DNA from: Antennarius striatus
Taxonomy: Eukaryota; Chordata; Actinopteri; Lophiiformes; Antennariidae
Reading direction: 5' to 3'
DNA: 64,000 nt
NCBI RefSeq assembly: GCF_040054535.1
Contig: NC_090788.1
Coordinates: 19,087,001 to 19,151,000 of the forward strand
Shown one piece after another: positions 1 through 11,800 of this stretch. Every line of letters starts with the position of its first letter. The stretch's first letter is position 1. A program made the position numbers and the translations under genes. Under the pieces are notes generated by a model. It ran no database searches, was not told the origin of the DNA, and saw only the letters and a list, made by a program, of their open reading frames with translations.

Positions 1-275
1 TGTATTCTTCAAAGAATAAGTGATGTAACACAAAGATAAACCTGAACCTGAGATCAGACCTTTGGAAGAAGAGTTTCACAGATGAGTGTCTTTCTACGTC
101 AACCAGGCTTTACGACACTCTGGAGGCTTTCGTCAGCCTCACGTCTCGCTGCTCCATGTTGTTTTTTGGCTTTTAATGTGTCACCAGTCTGCGTGTGAAT
201 GCCTGCCTTATAGATAACCGTCTTTCATGACTCATAATGAACTCCCCTGACCTCTCTCTCTGTTGATGTTTGCAG
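1..275 (+). other. dnajc18 intron, left edge
   Basis: Noncoding sequence upstream of the first visible dnajc18 exon. It ends in a pyrimidine tract and AG acceptor at 274-275. Nothing else was recognised. Short open frames on both strands here extend through the splice acceptor and have no family resemblance. Confidence 0.6.
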
Positions 276-3200
276 TGCTGATAGATGCCATCATACAGAA
301 TGGAGGCACAGCGTCTCCAGAGACAAACCACGTGCCTCCGCCAGCAGGCTGGAGAGATGAGGACTTCAGGCACAGCGAAACCAGCCAGGCCAGCGTTGAT
401 GACAAGAAGAGCTACACGGAGGAGCAACGACAGGGTGTCTTCAGGTACGGCAAGAGTCTTCACCTCTGTACTGACTCACCCTTCCACAGTGCTCATCACC
501 ATACTTCATAACTTTAGTTGTGTGACATGCACTGAGTAAATATCACACCAAGGAATGCAAATGTAAGGGCTGTGCTGGTAACACATGTAAATGGTTACCC
601 GACTGTACAGGTAGTCCTCAACCTACTAACACAACGGGTTCTAAGAGGCTGTTCAGAAGCTGAAGTCTTTGTAAGTTGTTATTTATTCAGTTTCAGTCTG
701 TAATCACCAGTTGATGTCATTTAAATGTCATTAATACTCTAAATACTAAAGTATTATCCCCTAAGACTCACCACAAACAGTAACAGGACATAAAAACAAC
801 ACATAATAAAATAAAATACTGTACTGCAATCCCTCGCTTATTCGTGCTTCAAGGTACACGGCTTCACTACATCATGGATTTTTAGTAGACAGTCATGTGA
901 TACCGTACGCGCATGCTATTGGCTGACAGCATCCGCTAACACACAATACATTTTTGCTAAATTGAAACTCCCAAGCTAGAAAAACCAACAAGAAACACGT
1001 CATCGGTAGAATGGAGAACTACTGTAATCAGATATGGTGGTGTGTGTTGTTTGTATCTACAATTATTTGTAAGTTGGGTTGCTTGTATCTTGAGGACTTC
1101 TTGTTCTTATATAGTGCTTTCTCACTCTGATTACTCAAGGTGTTCCCAACACTAGTCAGCATTCACCTTTTCACACAAACATCCACACGGTGGTGGTGAC
1201 AGGGACCACCAGCTCTTTTCGTGGTGTAATTATTCACACTCATCACACATGAAATCAAATTACGGTGTGATGAGTGTAGACAGTAACCTCACAGGATTGA
1301 CAGACAGTTCCTCCCTCGGCTTGGAAGCTCAGGTTTGTTCTCTGACATCTAATACCTTTTTTTTTTTTTTTTAAATTGCAGGATAAAGAATTGCAAGGAC
1401 TTTTATGAAATCCTTGGTGTCTCTAAAGATGCCAGCGATGAAGATTTGAAGAAGGCGTACAGGAAGTTGGCTCTTAAATTTCACCCCGACAAGAACTTTG
1501 CTCCTGGAGCGACAGACGCTTTCAAAGGTACACAAATGGGAGGATCAGGAACATGCTGGTGGGGGTGAAGGGGGTGGGGTGCAGATGGTGAGATAAAATG
1601 TGGGATAAAATGAAGAGAAGAAGACTAGCTGTTCATCTACAGTAAAAAGCGCAAGTTAAGTAAGATTATTCAAACAATTTCCACATTTTATCTGGATGTC
1701 CAGCCAGAGACGATTTTCTACAGACTCAGGAACTGAAACACTTAAATATAACCTTGGTTCAGTGTATTTTCCTTTTAAGGATTCCTTGCAGCAGATTATG
1801 AAAACTTAAGGTGAGCCACAACCGAACACAACCCTTCTCTCTCAAACAGCGATAGGCAACGCTTACGCAGTGCTGAGCAACCCGGAGAAGAGGCAGCAGT
1901 ACGATCAGTACGGAGACGCGTCTGCAGCTCAGAATGTCTCCCAGCCCTCCGGTCACAGCCGCCACGGACACTACCGAAGCTTCCACAGAGACTTTGAGGC
2001 CGATATTTCTCCCGAGGAACTCTTCAACATCTTCTTTGGAGGAAGGTTCCCCACAGGTTTGTGTTTGAGAGGCTGCTTGCATGAAGTGTTACGTCGTGAC
2101 AGGAGGTCAAGAGAGGGTTTACGCTGATAAAGACCCCATCAGGATGTTGACATCTAGCTGTCTCACTATCTGATTCTAGTTTACTCTGCATAATTGACTC
2201 TATAACACATTAACTAACCATGTATGAGTTGTATATTGTGTGTGTATATATATATATATATATTTATTTATTTATTTATTTATTTTCCCATCCATCAATT
2301 TTCTCACAGACGAGATGATTTAAGTTGTGGAAGTGTTGATGCTACAGAACTGTGTGTATCTCTGTCTTTGTCCAGGAAATATCCATGTGTACACAAACCA
2401 GGGAGCCTCCTACTCTCAGTTCTATCAGCCTCGTCGCCGCCGTGCGTATGAGAGGCGTGAGGAGGTGGTGGAGGACAACCAGAGTCAGGTCAGTGACTCA
2501 AAAACACAAAGAGAAATCTCTGTCGAGCAATCACCTGATCACTCTCTGATACTTTCTAAGAAATAAAGGATTATTCTAACAACGTGTACCTGAGATTATG
2601 AATGACGTGATACATCTGTGGCCTTTCCCCATGTTTAATTTCATTTCATGTACAGGTAGTCCTCAACATACAAACACAATTGGTTCCAAGAGGTTGTACA
2701 TAAGTTGAAGTGTTTCTTTTTTATCAAATTTCAATCTACACTCACCATTTGTGCTCTTTTAATTGTTATTACTACTCTAAATACAAAAGTACCATTCGTG
2801 TTTGTTTTGAATTCAGATTAGTTTGCAGTAAACTAATCTGAATTATAATTTAACCCACGAGGAGAAGACGAAAATAACAATTCAAGGAACTCTACAACCA
2901 TTTTTTAAGCCCATCCAACAACACTCAGAGTCAGCTGTTGATGCTGATGATCCAATTTACGGTACTGTAGCATGTAGCTACATGCTACAGTACAGTAGGA
3001 AGAGGAGGAGTGAGGAGTTATTGTGGTCAGACAGAGTTGTCATCAGACATTTGGTCACCACTATCACTACCTTCACTAGCCTGTGCTTTTATGTCACTGA
3101 GTGTTTGTATTTTGAGGACTATTTATATTTATTTCCTCCTTAACTAACGCCTTTATTGCATTTGAAGATGAAGGTTTTCTTCAGACGTTGCACGACTGTA

Positions 3201-4003
3201 TAAATATGGCCGACATGTGTTACTGAATGCTTTTGTAATCTGTGCTGATGTCATCTTTCCTCAGAACACCTTCACAGCTTTCCTGCAGCTTCTCCCTGTG
3301 CTGGTGCTAATCCTCATATCAGTGTTTACTCAGATGATGGCCACTAACCCGCCCTACAGTCTCTTCTATAAACCGTGAGTCTGGCTAACCAATAACCGCA
3401 CCCCAGTGACATTTAATCACTTCCTGGGTTCACTGTGGATGACACCATAGATGCACCATACAGTATATTTTTGTAATGTTTTTGGGTTCCAGGGCCATGG
3501 GACTGGTGGTGTCGAGGGAAACGCAGCACATGGGCGTACCATACTATGTGGATAAAAGTTTTGAGAAGGAATACCGCGGAGCCGCGCTGGACGAGCTGGA
3601 GAAAACCATCGAGAACGACTACATAGAATATCTGCAGAACAGCTGCTGGAAAGAGAAACAGCAAAGTAAGAAGCAGTTCAACTGATTCAGGGTGTCAGCT
3701 AGGCTGATACCAGACAACATGTAAAGTGTTCTGATACGAAAAGGAAGATTTAAGCAAAGCAAGACAGGATAGTGAAGAACTTAATTGAAGTTGAACTATT
3801 CTTTGAAATGTATGTGGATATTACGAGTAGCTGCGATGCGTCTTCACTTTTTCTTTTCTTTTTTTCCTCGTTTTTTAGAATCGGACTTGGCGAACCTCGG
3901 ACAGCTGTACCGCGACGAGCGCTTAAAGCAGAAGGCAGAGTCGATGAGGCTGGACAACTGTGAGAAGCTGCATCGATTGGTCAGCCGTCAGAGGGGCAAA
4001 TGA
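276..4003 (+). CDS. dnajc18: DnaJ (Hsp40) subfamily C member 18, 3' part of gene
   Basis: Seven exons: 276-444, 1382-1527, 1850-2056, 2376-2488, 3265-3374, 3493-3665 and 3879-4003 (stop TGA 4001-4003). All junction phases agree. The first exon here begins in phase 1, so a short N-terminal exon, by family comparison perhaps 15 residues, lies before the window. Exons 1382-2056 encode a J-domain with the HPDK motif, followed by a conserved [12 protein letters not shown] block. Exon 3265-3374 holds one hydrophobic segment ([13 protein letters not shown]) of tail-anchored ER type. The C-terminus ([18 protein letters not shown]) matches DNAJC18 better than DNAJB12 or DNAJB14, its close relatives. 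J-proteins of this group stimulate Hsp70 ATPase at the ER membrane. The gene converges on brd8. Paralogue choice rests on remembered sequences; family assignment is firm. Confidence 0.88.
606..1106. mobile_element. Non-autonomous DNA transposon (MITE-like), copy 1
   Basis: Lies in a dnajc18 intron. The left end reads CAGGTAGTCCTCAAC. Near 1088-1105 an inverted degenerate version appears (TTGAGGACTTCTTG), as expected of terminal inverted repeats. The interior at about 830-950 contains a block (GTGATACCGTACGCGCAT, then ATTGGCTGAC) that recurs at 16740-16775. No open frame for a transposase is present. A related copy lies at 2651-3126. Confidence 0.6.
1107..1265. repeat. Probable interspersed repeat fragment
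   Basis: Noncoding stretch with the character of a common fish dispersed repeat (TCACACAAACATCCACAC, GGTGGTGGTGACAGGGACC). It also contains a local inverted repeat: ATTCACACTCATCACAC (1230-1246) faces GTGTGATGAGTGTAGAC (1264-1280). I recognise the style but not a named family. Confidence 0.3.
2243..2285. repeat. (TA)n/(TTTA)n microsatellite
   Basis: A pure TA run passes directly into TTTA tetranucleotide repeats in the dnajc18 intron between exons 1850-2056 and 2376-2488. Confidence 0.9.
2651..3126. mobile_element. Non-autonomous DNA transposon (MITE-like), copy 2
   Basis: Second dnajc18-intron copy of the element at 606-1106. The left end (CAGGTAGTCCTCAAC at 2653) is identical to copy 1. 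The right end (TTTGTATTTTGAGGACTAT, about 3104-3122) is its inverted, decayed partner. The interior differs from copy 1, so the two are separate family members rather than a tandem duplication. A short perfect inverted repeat (GTAGCATGTAGCTACATGCTAC) lies near 2966-2987. Confidence 0.6.
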
Positions 4004-6924
4004 AGACTGATGAACGCGGGTTTTCTTTACAGACTTTACAATATTTTACTGAAGTCCAGTCTGTAATTTGTCCTGTAGTCTGGCCACTTTGTAAAGAAAT
4101 TCCTCTAAGGTACAGCGCAGCCAGTGGGAGATCACGCCACTGGAAACAACGTGCCTTCCCTCGTCTTCGATGGTAGAAATCAAGAGTTGCATGTTCACTG
4201 CAAACCCGGAAACGGCTGTGGTTTCAGTGCAAACTCACTGTGGCAGCGTGTTTGTCTCAGAGCCTATGAACTTTCTTATAGAAATGGCATGACTTAATAG
4301 GTGTCCCTTTGGGGTTATGAAGGCATTCGTATGCTCACATGTTTTTTTCTTCACCTGTATTTATTTTTTGGATGTTTTTGTGTCCCTGCTGGAATTTTAG
4401 GTTTATTTATTTAATAATCGTGGAAGTTAACTACATATAAAAACACTAATGTTTTGACAGATCCTAGATTTTATGCACTGTGCAATGAAAGGACCTTTTT
4501 ATTTATTAGTAAGATAATTTTACTATGGGGGAATCAGGCAATCTGATCTCTGGCGCTGCAGCGAGATGAGGCAAAGTAGTGTAATGTGTTGATGACAGTA
4601 TTTTTCTTATTAATGTTTCTACTGGAAAAAAAAAAGATTTTAGTTGCCAAAAAAAGGAGTTTCCTTTAAAGCTTTCCAATCCCTGCATCCACGCCTGATT
4701 GGTCGATAAGCTTCAGGGAGAGAGGAACTGGTATTTTCTCTGCTGATATGTTAGAGGTTTAAATTCAAGGAATGACTTTCGTGTTTCAAAAAGAAGTTAT
4801 ATTTTTTACATTTTAGTCGTTACTAGCAAAGAGTCCACCTAAACCAAAAATAACCCAGTCACAGTCCAGCATGCTGTTGCTGTATATGCAAGGTCTCCAC
4901 AGCTTAACTATCATCCAGCACCTTCTACATCTTAAACCTTCCACAAGCTGGAGGAACTTTGCTGTCAGACAACACTTTCATTTACAACCTGTTTTCACTT
5001 CAAACAAAATTTGTTTAAAACTTCAAAATTCTTTGAAATATCTGTGAAAGTGAGTAAAGATCTGTCACAGAGAAACCAGCAAGCGGACCTTTTTTTTTTT
5101 TTAATAGGGCGCTAAGGTTGTGGAATTATCTTTGTCAACCCCAGATCATTCACATCCAATACAGATATTGATAATTGCTGTTGTGCATTAAGACTGCCAA
5201 ACTGCCTTAGCCGTTTTCATATTTGTAAAACTTTCAGGTTCATCTCAAGCACTTTTTAATTTTCTATTTAATCTTGTGTTCCACTTCCTGTTGCATGCAC
5301 CCCAGTGAGTGTTTGATTTGTTAAATATTTTTTTTGTGTGTGAACACTCCTTCATAATAACTGACATGTTAAATCGTTAGAATATTCAGGTCCACACTAA
5401 TTCACAATCTTCTCCAACTTTTACTGTGATGCAGTAATCAGTGTGGTAGGACACTTGAGCCACATGTTTTCAGCCAAGAAAAGCAGAAAATTAAACATAT
5501 AACCACAAGATGATGCCGCCCCATGTGATTTATTTATATTGATTTAACTCCGAATGTTAGCTCGCAGATGCTAACGGCAGGCCACACATTGTGCTTTAGG
5601 AGAGGGGTACATTTAGCCAAGGCTTTCAATTTATATAGGCTGATAATCTCAAACTGGACTAGTGATCATCTCAGTTTAATACTTCCGTTACAACCAATCT
5701 AACAAATGTATACTTTCAGATGGAAAAATTAAATAATGAGTTGATACAGGCAATGTGGCATCTTTTTAAAAAAAAGTTGTCTCAGGCTGAGTAAAAGCTA
5801 TAGAAATGCTTTATTGAACATGCTAATCTGTAACACTGAACACAAACTGAACAAAGCTTGCAAAAAAAAAAAAGTAATCATCACTGGTCCCACATCATGA
5901 TGGGACCCTTCAGGACGACTGTCCTTCCCATATAAACCCAACAAGAAAAGGAGAGCTTGTTTGACAGTTGCCACTGCTTCCTAAACCCATTCCTGAGAAA
6001 ACCATTTCCCTGATTTAGAAATTTTAACGTCAGTGTCATGAGTACAGCAGAGCAGAGCTTTGTTTAATAAAGTAAGGTATGAAAAACACACTCTTGAATT
6101 GCTTCATAGGAATATCAGGTTTTCTTTTTCCATACAATCCCCCAGACCCCATCTTTTCATCCGAATGCTCTTTACCAATTACATTTAAGTGAGACAAGGT
6201 TAGTAAATAGGTGATGGTTACTGCAGTGTTTAGTGTTGGTCTAGGTGACATTAGTGGGTCAGGGCTCTTGTTAATTGTAAAATATATGAGAATTAACTGA
6301 ACATTTTCTCAGAAAATACTGAGTGATTCAGAATACGCATGTGGGCACTGTTTCACAGGAAGTGTAGCACAGACAACAATCACAGACCAGGGTCATACAT
6401 AAAAAAAACGTGAAAGTTTATCAAATCAGAAATCATAAGAGAAACTCATCTGATTTTATACCAGCAATGAAAACATTTTAAAGTTCCATGCTACTCCTGT
6501 CAGAAATGTTTGATTGATCAGAAAATTTGGCTTCTGGTTTTCCATTTTTTACCTTGTCAAGCATTTTTGTCCACCATGCTTTTCAGCCAGTTTGTACACT
6601 AGCAGTAATTTTTACCTTCATTTATATCACCTGATGTTATTCGGAGCAGGTTAAATCTTCCTCATCTGCAGATGAGTTTATGTTTGACCTTGCCATTCTA
6701 GTAATCTGGGATTACACAATATGTAATCCATGTCTGCAAGGTTGTCTCAGAAGAAATGAGCTTCTCCACAACACAGTACACATTTAATATAGAGTGCAGG
6801 TGAGGGTTACAGTACACACTTTTTAAGGTAAGGACCTGTGCAAATGACAGAGAATAAATTCAGTCATATGGAATCACATCTTTCACTTCAACAAGGGGGA
6901 AAATGTCAAATTGTTTTCACACGT
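4004..6924. other. Convergent 3' UTR region between dnajc18 and brd8
   Basis: No coding sequence recognised over 2.9 kb. The two genes converge here, so most of it is probably 3' UTR. For dnajc18 (plus) there is no canonical AATAAA before the brd8 end; ATTAAA variants occur at 5490-5495 and near 5727. For brd8 (minus) an AATAAA lies at 5815-5810. The frame at 6036-6251 on the minus strand has no recognisable protein character. Confidence 0.55.
5810..5815 (-). terminator. Candidate brd8 polyadenylation signal
   Basis: AATAAA on the minus strand, about 1.1 kb downstream of the brd8 stop codon and just before the presumed dnajc18 transcript end. This is motif evidence only. Confidence 0.4.
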
Positions 6925-8898
6925 TCATTTCTTCATCTTGAGGTCAGCTTCTATGGCACAACGGCGCCCCCTGGTGCCACCATCCTGCAGAGAAAGACAG
7001 GGAAACCCAAATCTATTAGACCAGACTGGACACTGAACCGACACCAGTGCTTCACAAACGAATCCACAACAAGGAAGGAAAGAAAGAACTTACAAAAAGA
7101 GAAAGGAGGAAGGCAGGAGAGGACATGGAGACAGAGTCCTGTAAGAGAAGAACGATCTACATCAGAGCCGCCGCACAACATTTGATCGAGGTCAATGAGA
7201 CTGTTGTGCTCGAATGCGTCTTTCAGAACATCACACTTCTGTAACTCGGCCGACTCAAACTGATAAGAAGGCTAGGCTCATCGATGTCAGAAACAAAAGG
7301 GGTTCTAGAAAAGACGGATTTCTTCACGGAATCACATATGGAGGTCCGCCTTCAGCATTTCCAGTGCTTCACACACCTTTCAGATGGAATGGGGCCGCTG
7401 GGTTCTCTATAGAGAGGTTTTAGGTGGCAGGGAGATGGATGAAGTTGTGCTTCTTCACTTGTCCCAAAACTAACACTAGTTTCACCTCAGATGCTTTTCT
7501 GTGGCTTACCATTTTTCAAAACGCAAAAAAGTTGTTTAAGTCTCGTCTCACCTCCACCTAAGTGAACAACAAGTCGTCTTTTTGTCAGAGTCAGCTTTCT
7601 ATCTTATTTATAACTAGTTCAACGGTAACACAGCGTTCAATATCAGATGTAACTAAAGTGTTGATGTTGATGTCTGAACTTCACTTGTATCTTCTACCCT
7701 TAAATCAACCTGTTGATGCGTGTTGTCTCACTCTTGTGTCTTTTTCTGAACTCTCTGCTTTTGACAAATGTCTAGTGAAGCACCTTGTCAGTGGAATCCT
7801 GTTTGCGTGTGTTTTCACGGCCCCTCAGGCTCTTGGCGGTGATGCCGGACTCTGACGTCTCCATGATGAGCTGCGTGGCTAGAAACTGCTGGATCTGCTC
7901 CAGGACATCGCGCTGCATCTCCACGGCCATGTGGTACACGTCATGATCCAGGCTGTTGTACATGACTGCATTCTGAAACATCAGCATGATTTCTCTCTGG
8001 AACTCGGCGGTGGTTCGGATAAGACCCGTCTCAATGTTCTTCTTTATGGTGGCCAGGTCCATGGGCCTAAAGGACCGAAGGTAATGAGAAAGTCTGTGTG
8101 ACGGATGAGCTGTGAATGTAGTTATATAAAGTATAACACGTGAAACAAATGATATGCTTACCTGTGCACAATACTGTGGTACCCAGGGGCAATTTCCTCT
8201 GTTACTGGCTGCAGAAACACATTTGCATACCTGCGACAGTTGCACATTAATTACTTGTTTCAATAATAACACAAGACTCAACCCTCTGAGCATCATTGAC
8301 TGGTAGTATTGTTAGGAGTCACAGTCTGACCTGTGATTGGCTGCTGCCCGCCACACCAGCATTATGGCTTTCTTCCAGATCTTATGAGCCTGTAGAGCTT
8401 CAAGGTCTTCACTGCACATTGAACTGTACAAAGATAATAGGTAAGGGTGACGACAATGTAAAATTTACACTGTAAATAGAAAAGATGAGAAGGAAAGTCT
8501 TATCGAGCACAACCTGATCTACAGCCGAATCTGTGAGGAACACATTTTGCCAGATCATGAAAATGAAAACCAGCCGTCTCATCTTAAAACACGATCTGTG
8601 AGAAAACTTCACCGCTTTCTCTTTAAAGATTTCATTCATTTGCTGTATTTATCTGAAAGTGTCTCACTCACAACTGTGACGAGGCGGGGCTGCTGGGGAT
8701 GGAGTCTGCATTTGTGTGGAGCTGCAGAGATATGGAAGCTGCTTGCGGGCTAAACCGATCCTCCCCATCTGGCTCGGAAGAAAATCTCTCCATCGTGTCA
8801 CCCTCTTCTTCTCCACATTCCTCTAAACCATTGACCTCGCTGTGCACTTTAATCCCTGAGGGAGTCTTTCCTCGCCCAACACTTGTTCCATCCACTGC
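6925..8898 (-). CDS. brd8: brd8 bromodomain block (exons 15-20, residues 567-824)
   Basis: Exons: 8898-8672, 8423-8331, 8230-8162, 8066-7784, 7138-7094 and 6984-6925. Exon 15 ends in NADSIPSSPASSQ. Exons 16-18 form the bromodomain: helix Z (IWKKAIMLVWRAAANHRYAN), the ZA-loop PMDLATIKKNIETG, and helices B-C with the acetyl-lysine-binding Asn in FQNAVMYNS. Exon 19 is a 45-nt exon (DSVSMSSPAFLLSLF) and exon 20 a 60-nt terminal exon (GGTRGRRCAIEAD, LKMKK, stop). Both match the human C-terminus and are too short to stand out as open frames. The ZA-loop proline/methionine and the conserved Asn are intact, so acetyl-lysine binding is expected. Confidence 0.92.
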
Positions 8899-11800
8899 CT
8901 TCGTGTCCAGCAAAGAAGAAAGATATAAAAGAACCGTAGAGCTATGAATCTGCATTTTATGGCACCATTAACAAGCATCGTGTTCGCTCCGCTGGATGTT
9001 ATACCTTGGATTGTCTTCCTGTCAGTGTGTTAACTTCTAATACTGAGTCTGCCGGGACAGAAAAGATTAATAATTAGATGAAAATGTAAAATAAAAAACT
9101 GCAGGCCAACTTCATGTTATGCAGCAAGGGAAAATCTAGTCTTCATGCGAGGGTGTGCATACTGTACCTCCATGGGGTTCCTCTGATCTTTGCCGTTCCC
9201 ATTTCTTACTCTCACGTTGGATGGTGACATAGGTCTGATGCACCATCCCCCTGGTGTCCAGTCTCTTCGCCTCAGGCTGTGGAGGTGTTCCAGTGTGGCA
9301 GTGACGCAAGCTCTTCAAGTCGCAGGAAGATGAGGAGGTGGGGGTGAGGTTCCTCGGTCCCGTGGAGAATGCCGCAAGACAGTTTTCTCGACTGTTGCAC
9401 AAAGAGGAGAGCGAGGCCAAAGTCCTACCCTGAACTTCAGACGTTTCTGTCTTCTCCCCCAAGCTGCTGTGAAGAGACGGGGTTGGCAAGGACTGAGCGA
9501 CCCCTGTGGGCACTGAGGGGTAAGACTCGTGGGGCTGGAAGGGCCCACAGGCACTGGAAAAAGCGTGGCCGTTCTCTTCACACAGTAACAGAGCAGCCTC
9601 AACTGCAGCTGCATCCAAAGCCTCCACAGTCTCATCTGCCTGGAGAAGATGAGAGAGGACACTAGTGATTAAATATTAAGCTTTCTTTTCACATTTGTTA
9701 TTCCCATAGAATTCAACACATGAGGAGAACGTTGTCATGACTCAAGAGGTAATACATTCCTTTAAAATCTCACGCAGGTATTACAGGTACTTTTGTTCAG
9801 GTATTGTCAGTAGTGCTGCAAATGTATTTCAAACCATTTGTGTTTTTCATACTTTGTCCTCAATGATGGCAATAATGTCTCCCACTGTCTTTAGGTCCAG
9901 CTCATCTCCCATGTAGGTCACAGATCCATCCTCCTCACTGAGCTCTGACACCTTATCCTCTGCAGAGACGTCTATCTGCACCTCTGCAAACAGATAAGAT
10001 ACAAATTTAAACAAGGAGCAGTATCAAAATAAGTAAATTTATGCATTTTCTATTTGTACTGTAATTAAACTGTAACAAAACATTGGTTGACAAATTTAGA
10101 GTCTGATATGAAGAATATAAGGTGAAGCATGTGTTTGATGTGTTCAGTGCTTTTGACAGATGTGGACCAACCTGTGTGTACTGAGGCAGCAGAGTCGACA
10201 GAAACAGGTGTGGCAGCAGAGAGAGGAGCCATGGATGGGGAGTCTGCACAGACCACAAGATCTAACGGGGGAGGGATCTGGGTGGGACCCGGCTCTAGGA
10301 GCCGAGAGAGCATGGGGGCACCTGCCGTTCAAGCATTCACATTAACAGGACAATGCAGATTTGAGATTAGCAGCTGTAAATCCTGTGTTAGCACACAGCC
10401 AACACAAGGAAACAAGAAAATATAATCGATTCCACTAAAACGACCCACTTCTCCTTTATTGGATTTAAATGTCATGAACTCAATGATATTCTGAATCTTT
10501 CTCTGGAATCTCAACACCTGAGATTGCTTTTCTCTGTCCGTCTATCTGACTATGTTCAAAAGAGCTGAAAAATGTTTTGATCGATTACAATAACATATCT
10601 GGATGTGAGTATGATTGAATTAACAAACAGTTTGTATTGTAAGACTTTCTGTGATTTGTAAAATATAATAGATAGATATATTCCAAAATAATCCCAAGGA
10701 AATTCAGGGCGACATCTGCTCACAAAACATACAAGATAAATACACATAACAGTGATTAGCACAGACAAAAGACGTTGCACAAATTTCATAATTAACATGA
10801 CATAATTAGAACAACAGAAAAACAGAGGAACCTAACATAAAAAGGAAGCATAGGAACATGACAGAAGCATTAGATGTAGACAATGTAGGATCAGAACACG
10901 TGGATGAACCGAGCTGTAAACTGTCACTAAGGACCCCAAAAGTATCCCACAGTGCATCCCCAGTGCGTCCCAGGCCCCCCTAGTCTATCCCTTCTCGGTC
11001 GACCTTGATGACCCTGTGGCTTCGGCCCCCCTCCTTCTTAGAGATGGCATTATTTTAAAGAGATCAAGAATATTTAGTCTGCTTAGATTTACGAATGATG
11101 ACTCATCTTCTCTATATCATTTACTATTTAAAGCAAAATATCAAGAATTATTTGAATGACTAAATATTTAGAACTTTAATGTAAGACCTGTTCTACTACC
11201 CTTTAATGTAATCTTGTTTTCTATGTAGACAGGTCTCTGATGACTGTTTACATTAGAAACTATTTCCAATTTGCTCCAATTGTAATGGTAATGGTGTTGG
11301 TGGAGGCATGTGCTGTTGGACTTTCTATTTTTAACTTTACATTTCTGTAGCTCAGTGTGAAGAAGCCTGAACTCTATGCAGTTGTCTGTACCTGCTGCCT
11401 GGGAGAGAAGCTGACCAGGTGGACTGAGCTGCACATCTTGTCCTCCTGTGGCATTGACTGCGGACAGCTCCCCCTCCCCAAGCTGAGACACAGTAAATAA
11501 AAAAACATTTCACAACTGTTTTGTCTGTTTTATGGTTCATAAACTCCACGTCATGTGACAACATTTATGTATCAACCTCTACACTTCTAAAATGATGATT
11601 CCCACACAATTTTTTACACTGATGTTCATTTCATACATACAAATCCATATAAACATCTGATGGGGACCTATCTGTGCTTATATTATATATATTAATTTAC
11701 AGCCTACAGGTGGCATCACAGGTTAGAGCAGAAATGTTAGCAGAAGAATGTGTGAAGGAAACTTTAAGACGAACTAAAAGATAAACAACAGAACTCAAAT

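Noticed and set aside
276-4003. Assignment as dnajb12 or dnajb14
   Set aside because: The J-domain alone is ambiguous, but the [12 protein letters not shown] segment and the C-terminus [13 protein letters not shown] fit DNAJC18 better, and brd8 is its expected 5q31 neighbour.
9369-9665. 98-codon plus-strand frame
   Set aside because: Shadow of brd8 exon 13 on the opposite strand.
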